Part shown: positions 1 to 12,427 of the stretch, piece by piece
How the letters are laid out: every line of letters begins with the position of its first letter
Numbering within the stretch: the stretch's first letter is position 1
Assembly: GCF_965638725.1 (NCBI RefSeq)
Contig: NW_027472026.1
Location: 1-64,000 of the forward strand
Direction of reading: 5' to 3'
DNA from: Aptenodytes patagonicus
Taxonomy: Eukaryota > Chordata > Aves > Sphenisciformes > Spheniscidae
Length of the DNA: 64,000 bases
Made by a program: the position numbers and the translations under genes
The notes under the pieces: generated by a model
What the model was told of the DNA's origin: nothing
Databases searched by the model: none
The model's input: only the letters and a program-made list of their open reading frames with translations

Positions 1-218
1 GGGGACGAGGACACGGAGGGGGACGAGGACGCGGCCGGCCGGGGCAGCACCAGGAGCAGGCGGCGGCGGCGTTGGCGGGGTCGGTGCAGGACGAGGTGCT
101 GGTGCCGGCGGAGCCGGGAGCACTGCGCTACCTGGAGCGGCACTACCAGGACCTGCTGGCCAGCATCCCCGAGGTCTCCCTGCTGCCGCTGGAGGGGGAG
201 GACGTCGCCGGCTTCCGG
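1..218 (+). CDS. PARP10: PARP10 exon, cut by the window edge
   Basis: The convincing coding part starts near 90, in the frame reading ...VLVPAEPGALRYLERHYQ and ending GFR before a gtgagc donor at 219 (phase 0). That frame is open back to base 3, but the first 70 bases are acidic or Arg-rich low complexity. The true 5' exon boundary cannot be fixed; a weak acceptor (tgcag) ends at 89. Confidence 0.75.
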
Positions 219-2909
219 GTGAGCTGCGGGCAGGGGTCCGTGCCTGCGGCTCCCGCCTCCCCTTGCTCGTCGGCAGGTCCGCGGCGCCCGGCGGCAAGGG
301 CCGCCGGTGCCGGCGCAGCGGGCAGGCCCTGACCGCCTGGCCCTCACCGGCAGGTGAGTGGGGAAACGGGCCGGTGCCGGGCAGCGGCCGATTTCCTGCA
401 GAGCCTGCTGGGCACCGTGGGCTCACAGCCGGTGACGCTGCGGTTCCCCGGCGTCGCCCGCTTCCTGTGGGACGAGGGGGGGCAGAGCATCCTCCGGCAG
501 CTGGAGAGCCGCTTCCAGTGCATCATCGATCTGGACGGCGTCCACTGGAGCCCCCCGGACCCCCAGGTATGGCCAGCACCCACCCTGACCGGGGAGGGCG
601 GGGGAGCCGGCACCGGAGCCGCCGGGAGGCGGGTGCTGTCATGCCCGTCCCTGCCACGCACGTGCAGCACTGGTGACGGTGTCCTGCCTCTCCGTCCCCA
701 CAGCCGGAGCTGGTGGAGCTGCTCCCCCCGAGCTGCCGCCGGGACCCCCTGCCCACGGCACTGCGCTCCCGGCACCGGGGCCTGCCTGATGATGCCGACG
801 GTGCTGATGGTGCCGATGGAGACAGCCTTCACTCCAACATAGGTGAGGGGCGGTGTGGGGTGAGGTGGCCACTCCGGCGCCTGCTCACCCGGCGCCGCGG
901 TGGGAGGGGGCCGCGGACGCCGGTTCCCGCCCCGCGCTGCGGTCGGGACTTGCAGTTGACGCCTCGCCCCTCCCTGCAGAGGAGATCAAGGAGCTGCTGG
1001 CGGCGCTGCGCCCCGGCGAGGCCGCCGGTGATGGGGAGCCCGCACTGCAGCCCGGCGACATCCCCGACGGGGAGCAGGACCCCGCCGCCGACCCCCCCGC
1101 CGCGGCCGATGGGGAGGGCGCCGGGGAGACGCCGTCGGGCGGGTGGGGGGCCGGGATGGAGGAGGAGGCGCAGATGCTGCTGGCCATCCAGCGCTCCATG
1201 GACAGCACGCGGCGCGAGGAGGAGGAGCTGGCGCGTGCCACCGCGCTCTCTCTCTGCTCCTACCGCCGGGAACAGCGGGCAGCGCCCGGCGCGCGGGAGG
1301 AGGAGGAGGAGGAGGAGGAAGATGCCGGCCTCCTGGCCGCGCTGGAGGCCTCCCTGGAGGAGGCTCTGCCGGTGGCGGACGCGGCGCGGGTGACACTGTT
1401 CTCCTCCTCCGAGCGGGACGTGGCCGCGGTGCCGCGGGAGCTGGAGCAGGCGCTGGAGGGGCGGCTGCGGGCGGAGGAGGTGGAGAGCGAGCGCCTGCGG
1501 GCGCTGCCGGCCGCCTGCCGCCGCTGCCTGACCTTCCTGCAGCGCAAGCACGCCGTGCGCCTCTGCCTGTGCGGCGGCACCGCCACGCTGCACGGCTTCG
1601 CCGAGTACACCGCTGCCGCCGCCCGCGACCTGGCCCTCCTGCTGCAGCGGCTGCCGCAGCCGGAGCATGGCCCCCCCGCCGCCACTGCTGCGCGCTGGGT
1701 GCGCTGGGACGCCTCCGGCACCGCCATCCCCTACGCCCTCGAGGCCACCGCGCTGCTGGAGCGGGCCTGGCAGCGCCGGGAGCGCCGGCTGGACCTGCTG
1801 CTGGACGGCCGGCCCTTCACCATCGACTTTGAGCGGATGGAGGAGTACGACATCGGCAACGCCTGCGCCTTGGCCGTCTCCCGTAGCCGGCCCCCGACGG
1901 AGAGCGCCTGCTCTCTGCTCGGTGCGTGCCGCTGCCCCCAGCATCGCCGGCGCTGTGCCGCCAGCACCGCACCGTGCAAGCGGGATGGTGCCGTGGGGCC
2001 GGTCCCGCCCTGCTGCGGGGTCCCCTGCCCGGGGAGGCGCTGTGCCGCGCCGGGGTTCACCCGGGGCTGTGTCCGGCAGGGCCGGAGGCGCTGGGCCTGG
2101 AGGAGGAGGTGAGGCTGATGCCGCTGGCCGAGGACTCGGAGGAGTTCCGCGACACCGTCTGCCACTTCTACGAGACGCTGGAGGAGCTGCACGGCAAGAT
2201 CAGCATCGTCAAGGTGGGTGCCGGTGGCGCCGGGGGGGCGGAGGGGGGACACATGGACGACACAGGACCCCGGCCAGGGGTGTCCCCGCGGCAGAGCCCC
2301 GGACGCTGCGGTGCTGCCCGGCAGGTGGAGAAGCTGATCCACCCGCTGCTGTACAAGCAGTACCAGCTGAAGAAGGCCAGCATGGAGAAGGCCTGCGCCA
2401 GCGGCGCGGTGGAGCGGATCCTCTTCCACGGCACCACCGAGACCTCCAGCCGCGAGATCTGCTTGCACGGCTTCAACCGCAGCTTCTGCGGCAAGAACGG
2501 TGAGCGCTGGCGAGGGGTGCCGATCCGGGCATGGTGCTGCCGGCACGCGCTCCCGCCCCGGTGCTGCCGGCTGACACCCCCCCCCGCTCCCCCCGGCCCC
2601 GCAGCGGCTCTCTACGGGCTCGGCGTGTACTTTGCGGTGCACGCGGCGGTCTCGGTGCAGGAGCAGTACTCGCCGTGCAGCGCCGACGGCAGCAAGTACG
2701 TCTTCGTGGCCAAGGTGCTGACCGGGGAGTACGCGGTGGGGGGGCAGGGGCTGCGGGCCCCCCCGCTGCGGAAGGGGGCCGCGGCCCCCCTGCGCTACGA
2801 CAGCGTGGTGGACAACCCCCTGCAGCCCGCCATCTTCGTCATCTTCCACGACACCCAGGCCTACCCCCAGTACCTCATCACCTGCCGCCGCCACGGGGCC
2901 CCCCCCTGA
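1..2909 (+). CDS. PARP10: PARP10, 3' part (mono-ADP-ribosyltransferase), seven exons
   Basis: Partial gene; the 5' part lies outside the window. Joining 1-218, 354-566, 704-842, 980-1921, 2080-2213, 2325-2499 and 2605-2909 gives one frame of about 685 codons from base 72, with all GT-AG junctions in phase. In order, the product shows a KH-like segment (exon 354-566), an acidic linker, three UIM-like ubiquitin-interacting motifs (about 1159-1370), a WWE-like segment (about 1690-1900) and the C-terminal ART domain. The ART domain has the NAD-binding HGTT motif, the YGLGVYFA tyrosine motif and a C-terminal block ending in YLITC. As in human PARP10, no glutamate stands at the third triad position, which fits mono- rather than poly-ADP-ribosylation. 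The family modifies cytoplasmic and nuclear proteins and binds ubiquitin chains. PLEC follows downstream on the same strand, as in mammals. PARP14 is the main alternative, but the UIMs and the PLEC neighbour argue for PARP10. Confidence 0.93.
354..566 (+). CDS. PARP10: PARP10 exon with KH-like segment
   Basis: 71 codons, phase 0 on both sides. The acceptor is ccggcag and the donor gtatgg. The segment around ARFLWDEGGQSILRQLE resembles the KH-type repeats described for PARP9/10/14. Confidence 0.85.
704..842 (+). CDS. PARP10: PARP10 exon, acidic linker
   Basis: 139 nt, acceptor ccccacag, donor gtgagg, ending one base into a codon. It encodes an ELLPPSCRRDPLPTA segment followed by an Asp-rich linker that includes a DGADGADG repeat. 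Confidence 0.8.
980..1921 (+). CDS. PARP10: PARP10 large exon: UIM-like motifs and WWE-like segment
   Basis: 942 nt, acceptor tccctgcag, donor gtgcgt. Three candidates fit the UIM pattern (acidic run, then Ala-x3-Ser): EEEAQMLLAIQRSMDS, EEEELARATALSL and LLAALEASLEE, with a poly-Glu tract between the second and third. The 3' part (ARWVRWD...TIDFERMEEYD) looks like the WWE-type module ahead of the ART domain. Confidence 0.9.
2080..2213 (+). CDS. PARP10: PARP10 exon, lead into the ART domain
   Basis: 134 nt, acceptor ccggcag, donor gtgggt. It joins the previous exon through a split Gly codon and encodes the acidic helix-rich lead (EEFRDTVCHFYETLEELHGK) before the catalytic fold. Confidence 0.9.
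2325..2499 (+). CDS. PARP10: PARP10 catalytic exon with the HGTT motif
   Basis: 175 nt, acceptor cccggcag, donor gtgagc. It encodes VEKLIHPLLYKQYQ followed by RILFHGTTETSS and HGFNRSFCGKN, the donor-site half of the ART domain that holds the NAD-binding histidine. Confidence 0.95.
2605..2909 (+). CDS. PARP10: PARP10 terminal coding exon
   Basis: 305 nt ending in TGA at 2907-2909; acceptor ccccgcag. It contains YGLGVYFA, the loop RAPPLRKGAA and the closing FVIFHDTQAYPQYLITC block. The tail RRHGAPP is short, as expected for a PARP10 C-terminus. Confidence 0.95.
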
Positions 2910-3221
2910 GCCCCCCGGCTCGCCGGCACCCCCCATCCCAGCGCACCAGCCCTGCCTGGGGGGGGGGGGGGGAGGGGGGCACAGGGGTCCCCGTCCTGCC
3001 CCGGGGGCTCAGGGGTGTGGGGGTCCCCCCGGGGTGCGGGGGGGGGGGGGGGGGGCGGGTGGTCCCTGCCCTGCCCCAGGGGCTTGGGGTGGGGGGGTCC
3101 ACCCACCCAGGCGACACTCCCTGCCCCCCCCCCCCCTCCCCCCCCAGCCCCTGGGAAGTGTGGGGGGGGGTGGGGTGCGGGAGGACTCAGGGGGCACCGG
3201 TGCAATAAGAGCAAAACTGGG

Positions 3222-3227
3222 AATAAA
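3222..3227 (+). terminator. PARP10: PARP10 polyadenylation signal
   Basis: AATAAA lies 312 bases after the PARP10 stop, in a short A-rich island inside an otherwise G/C-homopolymeric 3' UTR. Cleavage would fall near 3240-3255. Confidence 0.8.
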
Positions 3228-3574
3228 ATTGGAGCATTTCCCCGTGTCCGGGAGGTGGGGGGGGGGGGGGGGGGGCAGGGCGACCGGGGGGCTGCAGTTC
3301 AGGGGTCCCGGAGCTGCCCCACGGCTCTGGGGCTGCGGTCCTGGGCGGGCCGGCCGGCAGCCCCGCGGGGCTCCGAGCTGGGGACTCGCCTGCCGCCACG
3401 GTGGTCCCAGGGACACGTGTCCGTGTCGTCCCCCCCCCCCCCCCCCAGCTTGTCCCTGCCTGTCCTGGGACCGGGTCGTCACCCCATCAGCTCGTCCCCC
3501 TCATCTGGGGACGTGGTCCCTTTTGGGCTTACCCTGCTCATCTGGGGGACGTGGTCCTCCCCAGGTTTGTGTCC

Positions 3575-4150
3575 CCCCCTGGTCCTGGGGATGGGGTCCC
3601 CCCTGTGTTCATCCCCCCCGTCCTGGGGATAGGGTCCCCCCTGTGTTCATACCCCACATCTTGGGAATGGGGTGCCCCCCAGGCTCATCCCTCCCTGTCC
3701 TGAGGATGGGGTCCCCCCCTGTGTTCATCCTCCCCCCCCCCTCGTCCCGGGGATGGGGTGCCCCCCAGGCTCATCCCCCCCTGTCCTGGGGATGGGGTCC
3801 CCCCTGTGTTCATCCCCCCCGTCCCAGGGATGGGGTCCCCCCTGTGTTTATACCCCCCCCCCATCCTGGGGATGGGATCCCCCCTGTGTTCATCCCCCCC
3901 TGTCCCAGGGATGGGGTCCCCCCTGTGTTTATACCCCCTATCCTGGGGATGGGGTGCCCCCCAGGCTCATCCCCCCCTGTCCTGAGGATGGGGTCCCCCC
4001 TGTGTTCATCCCCCCCCCCCCCGTCCTGGGGATGGGGTCCCCCCTGTGTTCATCCCCCCCACCTCGTCCCGGGGATGGGGTGCCCCCCAGGCTCATCCCC
4101 CCCGGTCCCAGGGATGGGGTCCCCCCTGTGTTCATCCCCCCCCCCCCCCC
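3575..4150. repeat. Minisatellite, about 39-bp unit
   Basis: Imperfect copies of 'gatggggtcccccctgtgtt' followed by a C-run and 'gtcctggg'. C-run length varies between copies, which suggests slippage or assembly uncertainty. Confidence 0.85.
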
Positions 4151-4849
4151 GGGGGTCAGACCCCCCCCCCCCGGGCTCGCTCTGCAGCCCCGGTGCAGGC
4201 ATGAGCGTGGGACGCAGGATGCGGTGCTGGGAGAAGCCGACATCTGCCGGCCCCGGGGGGCCGAGAGCAGAGCCGCAGCCTCGTCTGCCCACGCCAGGGG
4301 CTCGGCCATTCCCCCCCCCGCCTCTGCCCAGGGGGGGGGACCCCCAGTGGGGTCGTTCCCCCCCCCGAGTCCCCGGTGCCGGGAGGGGAGACGTCCTCCG
4401 GGACCATGGTGGGCTCAGGGTGGGCGCGGGGGCTGCGGATGGATGTGGGTGGGAAGGATGGGGGGAGGCGAGGGGCACGTGTGTGGGGTGCCGGGGACGC
4501 CGTAGGGCTGCTGCCCCGTTGCCTGCACAGGCCGTGCCCGCAGCCCTGCGGTCCTGGCTGGGGCTGGGGGTCACGGGGCTCCAGCCCGGTGCTGGTGCCG
4601 GTGGCACTCGAGGGTGCTGCGGCACCGCTGGGTGCCCCGGCTCGGCCCCAGGCCTGCTGGCAGCCGGGCAGCGACGGCATTTCGGCTCTGCTGTGCGGCT
4701 GGGCCCCGGCTGGGGCGGGGGGGCACATGGTCCTGGGCTGGCATCGGCGCCGGGAACCCTCTGTGCTCTCTGCCAGCCCCGGCAATGCCGGCGCCGAGGG
4801 TGCCCATGCCTGGCCTGGTGCAAGGGACGGGTTTACAGCATCGCCCACC

Positions 4850-5115
4850 CACGCCAGCATCACCCACCTATGCCGGCATTGCCCACCCGTGCCAGCGCTG
4901 CCCCCCCCCCCCCCCCCCCGGCATCGCCCACCCGTGCCAGCGCTGCCCCCCCCCCCCCCCCGGCATCGCCCACCCGTGCCAGCGCTGCCCCCCCCCCCCC
5001 CCCCCGGCATCACCCACCCGTGCCAGCGCTGCCCCCCCACCCCCCACCCCCCCGGCATTGCCCACCCGTGCCAGTGCTGCCCTCCCCCCCCCCCCCCCGC
5101 TGGCATTGCCCACCC
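4850..5115. repeat. Minisatellite, about 38-45-bp unit
   Basis: Six or so copies of 'cacccgtgccagcgctgc' followed by a run of 10-18 C and 'ggcatcgcc'. Confidence 0.85.
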
Positions 5116-5704
5116 CGTGCCGGCGGGCGGGTGGGCAGCGTGGGGCTGGGGGCTGCCAGTGGGAGCAGCTGCAGGGCCGTGGCGTGCTCCGGCGGGGTTT
5201 CGACGCGGCAGTGCTGCCGCTGCCGGTCTGGTCTGGTCGGGATGAGGCTGTTCCCACGGCCTCTGCCACAGATCCGGCGCCGGGGCTGCCGGGCTGCGGG
5301 GACGGAGCTGGGAGGGGGGGGACGGGCAGAGCTGGGGTGCAGGCAGAGCTGGGGTGCAGGCAGGGGGTACGGGCTGTGCCGTGGGTGCAGGCAGAGCTGA
5401 GGGCAAGCAGGGGGGGCAGTCTGTGCTGTGGTTGCTCTGTTCCCCCCCCCCCCCCCCCCCCCACGCGGGCTTGCTTTATCAGGCAGCGGATTTGTGGGGG
5501 CCCCTGAGCCCCGGCGCTGGGAACGTCCGGACCCCGGGGCTGGATCTGGCCCCGCTCCCGCTCCCCCTTCCCATGGGGTGTCGAGGGGCCGGGAGCCGCC
5601 GGCGGGTTGGGAGCGGCAGCGCGGCCCTGCCAGGCCTGCGGTTTGGCACCGCCATGGAGTCAGCAACCAGCGAATGCTCCGGAGCCTTCCTTCCTCTGCC
5701 TGCT

Positions 5705-5925
5705 GTTAACCCTGCCCGTGCTGCAGCCTGCCTGCGCTGCGCCCTGCCTGCGCTGCGCCCTGCCAGCACTGTGCTGCCTGCGGTTCACCTGCCTGCGCTG
5801 CACCGTGCCGATGCTGCACCTGCCTGCGCCGCATCCTGCCTGCGCCGCGTCCTGCCTGCGCCGCGTCCTGCCTGCGCCGTGTCCTGCCTGCGCTGTGCCC
5901 TGCCTGCGCTGCCTGCCCCAACCCC
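5705..5925. repeat. Short tandem repeat, CTGCCTGCGCTGCGC type
   Basis: About 15-bp units of ctgcctgcgctgcgc and close variants, stop-free in several frames. Confidence 0.8.
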
Positions 5926-6340
5926 AGCCCCAGCCGCAGGCAGGTCACTGGTGGGCACCGTGGGGGTGCAGGAGGGCTCCTCTGCACCCACCCCACCCCC
6001 CCCCCACCTGAGCTGTGCTGGGGAGGAACATGGGGAGCGGCGGGGGCTTCCGTCCTGCCCACCCTCCCGGCAGGGACCCCCATCGTGGGCAGAGCCAGCA
6101 GCCTCGAGGCTGCGGTCGTGCCCCATCAGGTGCCGGTGCCGGTGCCGGCCGACCCGCGGTGGGCACCCTCGGGAGCCGGGGGTGGCGCATGGCGGGACCC
6201 CCCCCGGCGGGGGCAGCGGCGGCCCCCTCCTGCTCCCCGAGAGGGTTAAGGCCCCGCAGGCAGCTGCCTGCTGCTGCCGGCCTGGCCCCGGCCCAGGCTG
6301 GTTGGGGCAGGCAGCGGGAGCCTCCGGCAGGGATGAGTCA

Positions 6341-7915
<1,575 letters not shown>

Positions 7916-9234
7916 TCATCGTCCCACAGCTGGAGCGGGGAGCAGGCGGGTAATGGGGCCGGCTCGGCACGTAGCCCCCCGGCACAGCCCGGCTGCAGCG
8001 TGTCCCCGCCGGGTGGGGGGCGGCCAGTCACCCCCCGTGGCTGTGGGTGCCGGGGGTCCCCCGCCCGGCCCCCCACGTAGGTCCCAGGGGATGCCACCAT
8101 GCATCGGCGGGCGGCTCAGGGCAGGACAGCCCCCACGGGGTCCCCCATGTTCCCCGCTGCCCCCCCCCCCCCCCCGGTGCCGTGGAGACCCTGCAATGGG
8201 CCTGCATGAGGAGGGTAGCCCCGGATCATCCCCATGTGCCGGAGCCCAGCAGGACAGCCGGGAGGTGCCGGGGACCCCCCACCCCATGGGGTGACGGCAG
8301 CCGCCACGGTGCGGCTCACCTTCCGCGTGGGCAAACGGCGGGCAGCCGGCAGGCAGTGGGGGGCACGGCCGCCCTGCGGCATCCCCGAGGGCACCCACCG
8401 AGAGGCACCGGGGCACACGTGGGCACGCGGACGGGGGCATGAGCCGGTGTGGTGCCGTGGGCTCTCGGCGGCACACATTCAGGGAGCACATGGCAGTGTG
8501 TGCCGAGTGCCGCACCACCGGCTCCAACACCAGCACCGTCGGCTCAGGGTGAGCTGGGGGGGATGCCGGGACAGGGCTGGCACGCGGCACCGCACAGATG
8601 TGTGTCTGCCCCAGCATGATGTGACGCTGTGCCTGGGGATGGCGTGGGGCGGTGAGTGCCGGGATCCCCGGCGGGGGCGGCGTGCCAGGCCCTGGCACAT
8701 GTGTCGGCGCTGATCAGCTCGCTCTGCTCCCCCGGGGAAGCCACCGGGAAGCGCGAAGCCGCTGGCGGACGCGGAGGTAAGAGCCAAGAGAGACGTCCCG
8801 GTGCCTCGGCAACTCCCCATGCCTGGTGCTGGGGGGTGCAGAGGGGGTGCCCTGGTGACGCTGGGGGGTCCTGGCTACGCCACCAGCCCCACGGGTGTTG
8901 CGCCAGCCGCCAGCCTTGAGGGGGGAGAGCTCAGCGCTGCCGGTGCCAAGCATGCCGGACCTTTGTCCCCTGGCCCCGAGGAGCCCATGGGGCTGAGCGC
9001 GGCGCTGAAAGGGGCCCTTTGTCTGGGCTCCTGCTGAGGGGAGTCGCTCGCTGCTCCCGTGCCGGGACCGGCACATGATCGTGGCGAGGGCGGCTCTGCC
9101 AAGCACAGAGTCCTGCCTGCCTGCTGGAGGGACCGGCAGCCCTGGGCAGCGGCACTGCCTTCCTGGTACCGCAGGCAGCGAGACCGGGCAGGGGGAGGCT
9201 AAGGCTGCCTGCCCCATCGGGGCACGCGCCGGCT

Positions 9235-9400
9235 GCGGGTAGGCTGCAGGCAGGCACCCGGCTGCGGGCCAGCGTCCAGCTGCAGGCAGGCTGCAGGCAG
9301 GCACCCGGCTGCAGGCGAGCATCCAGCTGCAGGCAGGCTGCAGGCAGGCACCCGGCTGCAGGCAGGCTGCAGGCATCCAGCCACGGGCAGGCTGCAGGCA
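9235..9400. repeat. Tandem repeat of GGCTGCAGGCAGGCACCC type
   Basis: Units built from 'aggctgcaggcaggca' and 'cccggctgcaggc' with a mixed period; it contains many CTGCAG palindromes. Confidence 0.75.
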
Positions 9401-9492
9401 GGGGGTGGGTGGGTGTGGGTGTGTGTGGGGGGTGCCGTGGACTGTGGGCCCCCGTGCTGGGGGTCTCACGGGGCAGTGTCTTTGCATTGCAG

Positions 9493-9574
9493 AGGGGCCG
9501 GAGGAGGGGCCCGAAGCCGAGCTCGGCGCCTGGCGGAGGTCGGAGGCCAGCGCACGCCGGCGGCACGCACCGCG
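9493..9574 (+). other. Possible non-coding exon upstream of PLEC
   Basis: An 82-nt CpG-rich stretch preceded by a good acceptor (gtctttgcattgcag) and followed by a gtaggg donor. It contains no ATG in a useful frame. A donor-like gtaagag lies upstream at 8776. This rests on splice-site appearance only. Confidence 0.25.
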
Positions 9575-10295
9575 GTAGGGACCCCGGGGCCCCCGCGGAG
9601 CTGGGAGGGGGACCCCGCCCTGAGCCGGGCTCCTGGCGCTGCTGGCTGCCGTGTCACGCTGCCCGGGTCTGGGGTCCCCGGGGGTCTCCGCACCCCACGG
9701 GGCCATTGTGGGTGCCGGCTGTGCTGGGGTCTGAGGGGTTAGTTTGACACGTGTCAGCCCCGGTGCGGCGGCGCTGTGGGGCTGGGGTGGGTGCTGTGCT
9801 GTGCCGTGCCGCAGCTGCGCGGCCGGGCAGCCGGATGTGGCTGGGAGGCGCCGGGAGGCACCAGGAGGCACGAGGCCAACGTGCCGGTGTGACAGCACGG
9901 CAGGGAGAGCATCCGCGGCCCGGCCTCCCCTGGCACCGTGGGGCAGAGCTCGGCCACCCGTGGGGGTGGACGCCGAGGGGTGGCTGGCAGGTGTGGGCGC
10001 AGTGCCGCAGGGCGCCCCGGTGTGTGGGGCGCTGTGCCGGCAGCGGGGCTGGTCAGGGCGCGGCACCCAGCTGGATGAGACCCGGCACAGGAACAGGGCC
10101 GAGCGGAGGCCCCGGGCACCCCCTCGCACCCCCCAACACCCCAGGTAACCCCAGGCACCGCTGGCACCCCCCGGCACCCCCCGGGCACCCCCGGCACCCT
10201 GCCAGCCCTGCTGCCTCCCGGCATTGCCATGCCGCAGGGCGGGGGTCAGGGCTGGGGGTGCTGAGCCCCTGAGCAGCCCCAGTGCGCGTGTGCGC

Positions 10296-10665
10296 TTGGC
10301 AGGGGTGTGTGTGTGTGCACGTGTGCACACGCGTGTGCCCGTATGCGTGTGCACGCCGGTGTTTGTGTCTGCGTGTGCCGGCGTGTGCACTGTGCGTGCA
10401 TGCAGCCGGGCACATGCGGGCACACGCGTGTTCATGCCCACGTGTGCCTGCTTTTGCATGTGCACACGCAGCGGGGGGGTTGCACACGTGTTCGGGCAGT
10501 TACGCGTGTGCACTCTCGTGTACGTGCATCCACGTGTGTTAATGACGTGCATGTACGTGCATGGGGCAGATCGGCACATGTGTGTGCATGCGTGTGCGTG
10601 TCTGTGAGTGCGTGTGCGTGCCTGTACACACGCGCAGATCCGTTCATCGGTGTGTGCACACGCAT
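10296..10665. repeat. Alternating purine-pyrimidine (TG/CG/CA) tract
   Basis: About 370 bp dominated by gtgtg, gcacac and cgtgtg with few breaks: a degenerate dinucleotide tract of the type prone to Z-DNA. Confidence 0.8.
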
Positions 10666-12427
10666 GTACCTTCAGGAGAGCGTGCACGGGCATCCACACC
10701 CATGCGTGCCTTCGGGCACCCGGGGGCCCCTGGCTCCGTCCCACGGCACCGTCACCGCAGAGCTCCCAGGCACCGCGGCGGCTGCTGACCGGCGGGGCTG
10801 AGGCCGGCAGCCAGCACCGTCTCCGCTTCCCAGCACCGTCTCCGCTTCCCGGCAGGCGTGCCGGCTGCCAAGGGGCTCGCCAGCTCCCAAGGGCTCACCG
10901 GCTGCCAGGGGCTGGCCGGCCCCTCCTGCAGTGTCGGAGGCTGGAGCCGAGCTCCATCCTTGCTGCCAGAGCTGCTCTGGCCTGCCCGGCCCTGCCGGCG
11001 GCTGCAGCCGGAGGAGAGGCAGGCAGGCAGGCAGGCAGGGTGTGGGCAGCTGGGCCGGGGCCCATGCCGGGGAGCGGGTGCAGAGGCCGTGCGGTGGGCG
11101 AGCCAGGGAATCCTGGCGTCATCCCTCCGCCGCGGCGGCGCACGTGGTCTCTGGATGCGGCAGATGGCAGCAGCATGCGCTCCTGCTGAGGCCGGCAGCC
11201 GGCAAACACGCTGCCTGCACGCCTGCCTGGGTGGCGGCACCCTCCTGCCACCCCGGAGCCCTGCCCGTGGCGTGCCCGCGGCCAGGACGGGCAGGGCTGG
11301 GGCAGCCAGGACTGGGTGCGGGGGATGGAGCCAGCACCCCAGCTGCGCCCATGCCGTGGGCTGGCATCGCCGGCTGGCATCGCCGTCCGTGGGCCCCTTG
11401 GGCTGGCGGGGCATCCCTGCAGTGCCATCCGCTGGGCAGGGTGTCCCCGGTGACGCTTGGCTGAGCAGCCGCCGGTGCCGCGGTGGCGTAAACAAGCTGG
11501 GAGCTGAGGGCGGCTGCGCCGGGCCGGGAGGAACTGGGTCATGTGAAGGCTGGCTGATGCCGTGCGGCGCCGGCCGCCGTGGCACTGGGAGCAGGCGCAG
11601 GTGCCCCGGTGCGGCGGGCAGGGTGCGCTGCCTGACCCGGCGGTGATCACGGTGCATGGGTAACGAGGCGCTGGCAGGCGGAAGGGGTGTGGGGGGCTGT
11701 GGGGGTGCAGGTGGGTGCTGGCAGTGCCAGGGCTGTGGAGGGTGGCGCCAGTGCCAGAGTAAACGGCACGAGGCCTGGCGTATCCCTGGTGCCGGCGAGG
11801 CCGGGGCCTCCTGTGGCCCCCGGCCCTGCCATGAGGCAGCTCCCGGGGGTCTGGCCGCTGTGGCCCAGGGCCCCCCTCGCCAGGCCGCTGCCCGCGCTAT
11901 GCCTGTGCCCCACAACTCCCGGTGCTGCCCGTGCCCGGCACCACTCACCCGGGGGGTCCCGGCCGGGCCGTGCTGGTGGGTGCTGCCCCGGTGGGGAAAG
12001 CAGCCGGGCGAGGGGCCATGCCTGCCGCTGCCCCCAGCCCCCTGCCGCTGCCTGCCCGCTGCTGCCAGTTCTGGCTGGTGAGGGCGGGCAGTGCTGGGTG
12101 CGGGGGGGGGGCTGCAGCAGGTGGGGTGCCCACCCCGGGGATCCGGGGTGTGTGGGGATGGGGGGGCTGTGGGGCCGGGGTCTATGGGGCAGGGGGCTGT
12201 GGGGATGGGGGGCTGTGGGGCAGGGGGCTGTGGGGACACCGGGGCGGGGGGCGGCTTGCCCGGGGCTGTGTGGGGAGGGGCTGCAGGGGAGCTGCCCCCG
12301 GCCCTGACAGGGGTGGGGGGAGGGGGAGCCCCAGGGTGTGGCCCTGGGCGGTGCTGGAGGAGGGGGCCGGGCAGGGCCGGGCAGGACCCTGCCTGCACCT
12401 GGGTGCGCGGGGGCGGGTAACCCTGGC

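Noticed and set aside
72..74. TTG at 72 as a translation start for the PARP10 fragment
   Set aside because: The fragment is the interior of a gene cut by the window edge; no initiation at a TTG codon is expected.
3203..3209. Upstream CAATAAG as the PARP10 poly(A) signal
   Set aside because: It is not a standard hexamer; a perfect AATAAA lies 18 bases further on.
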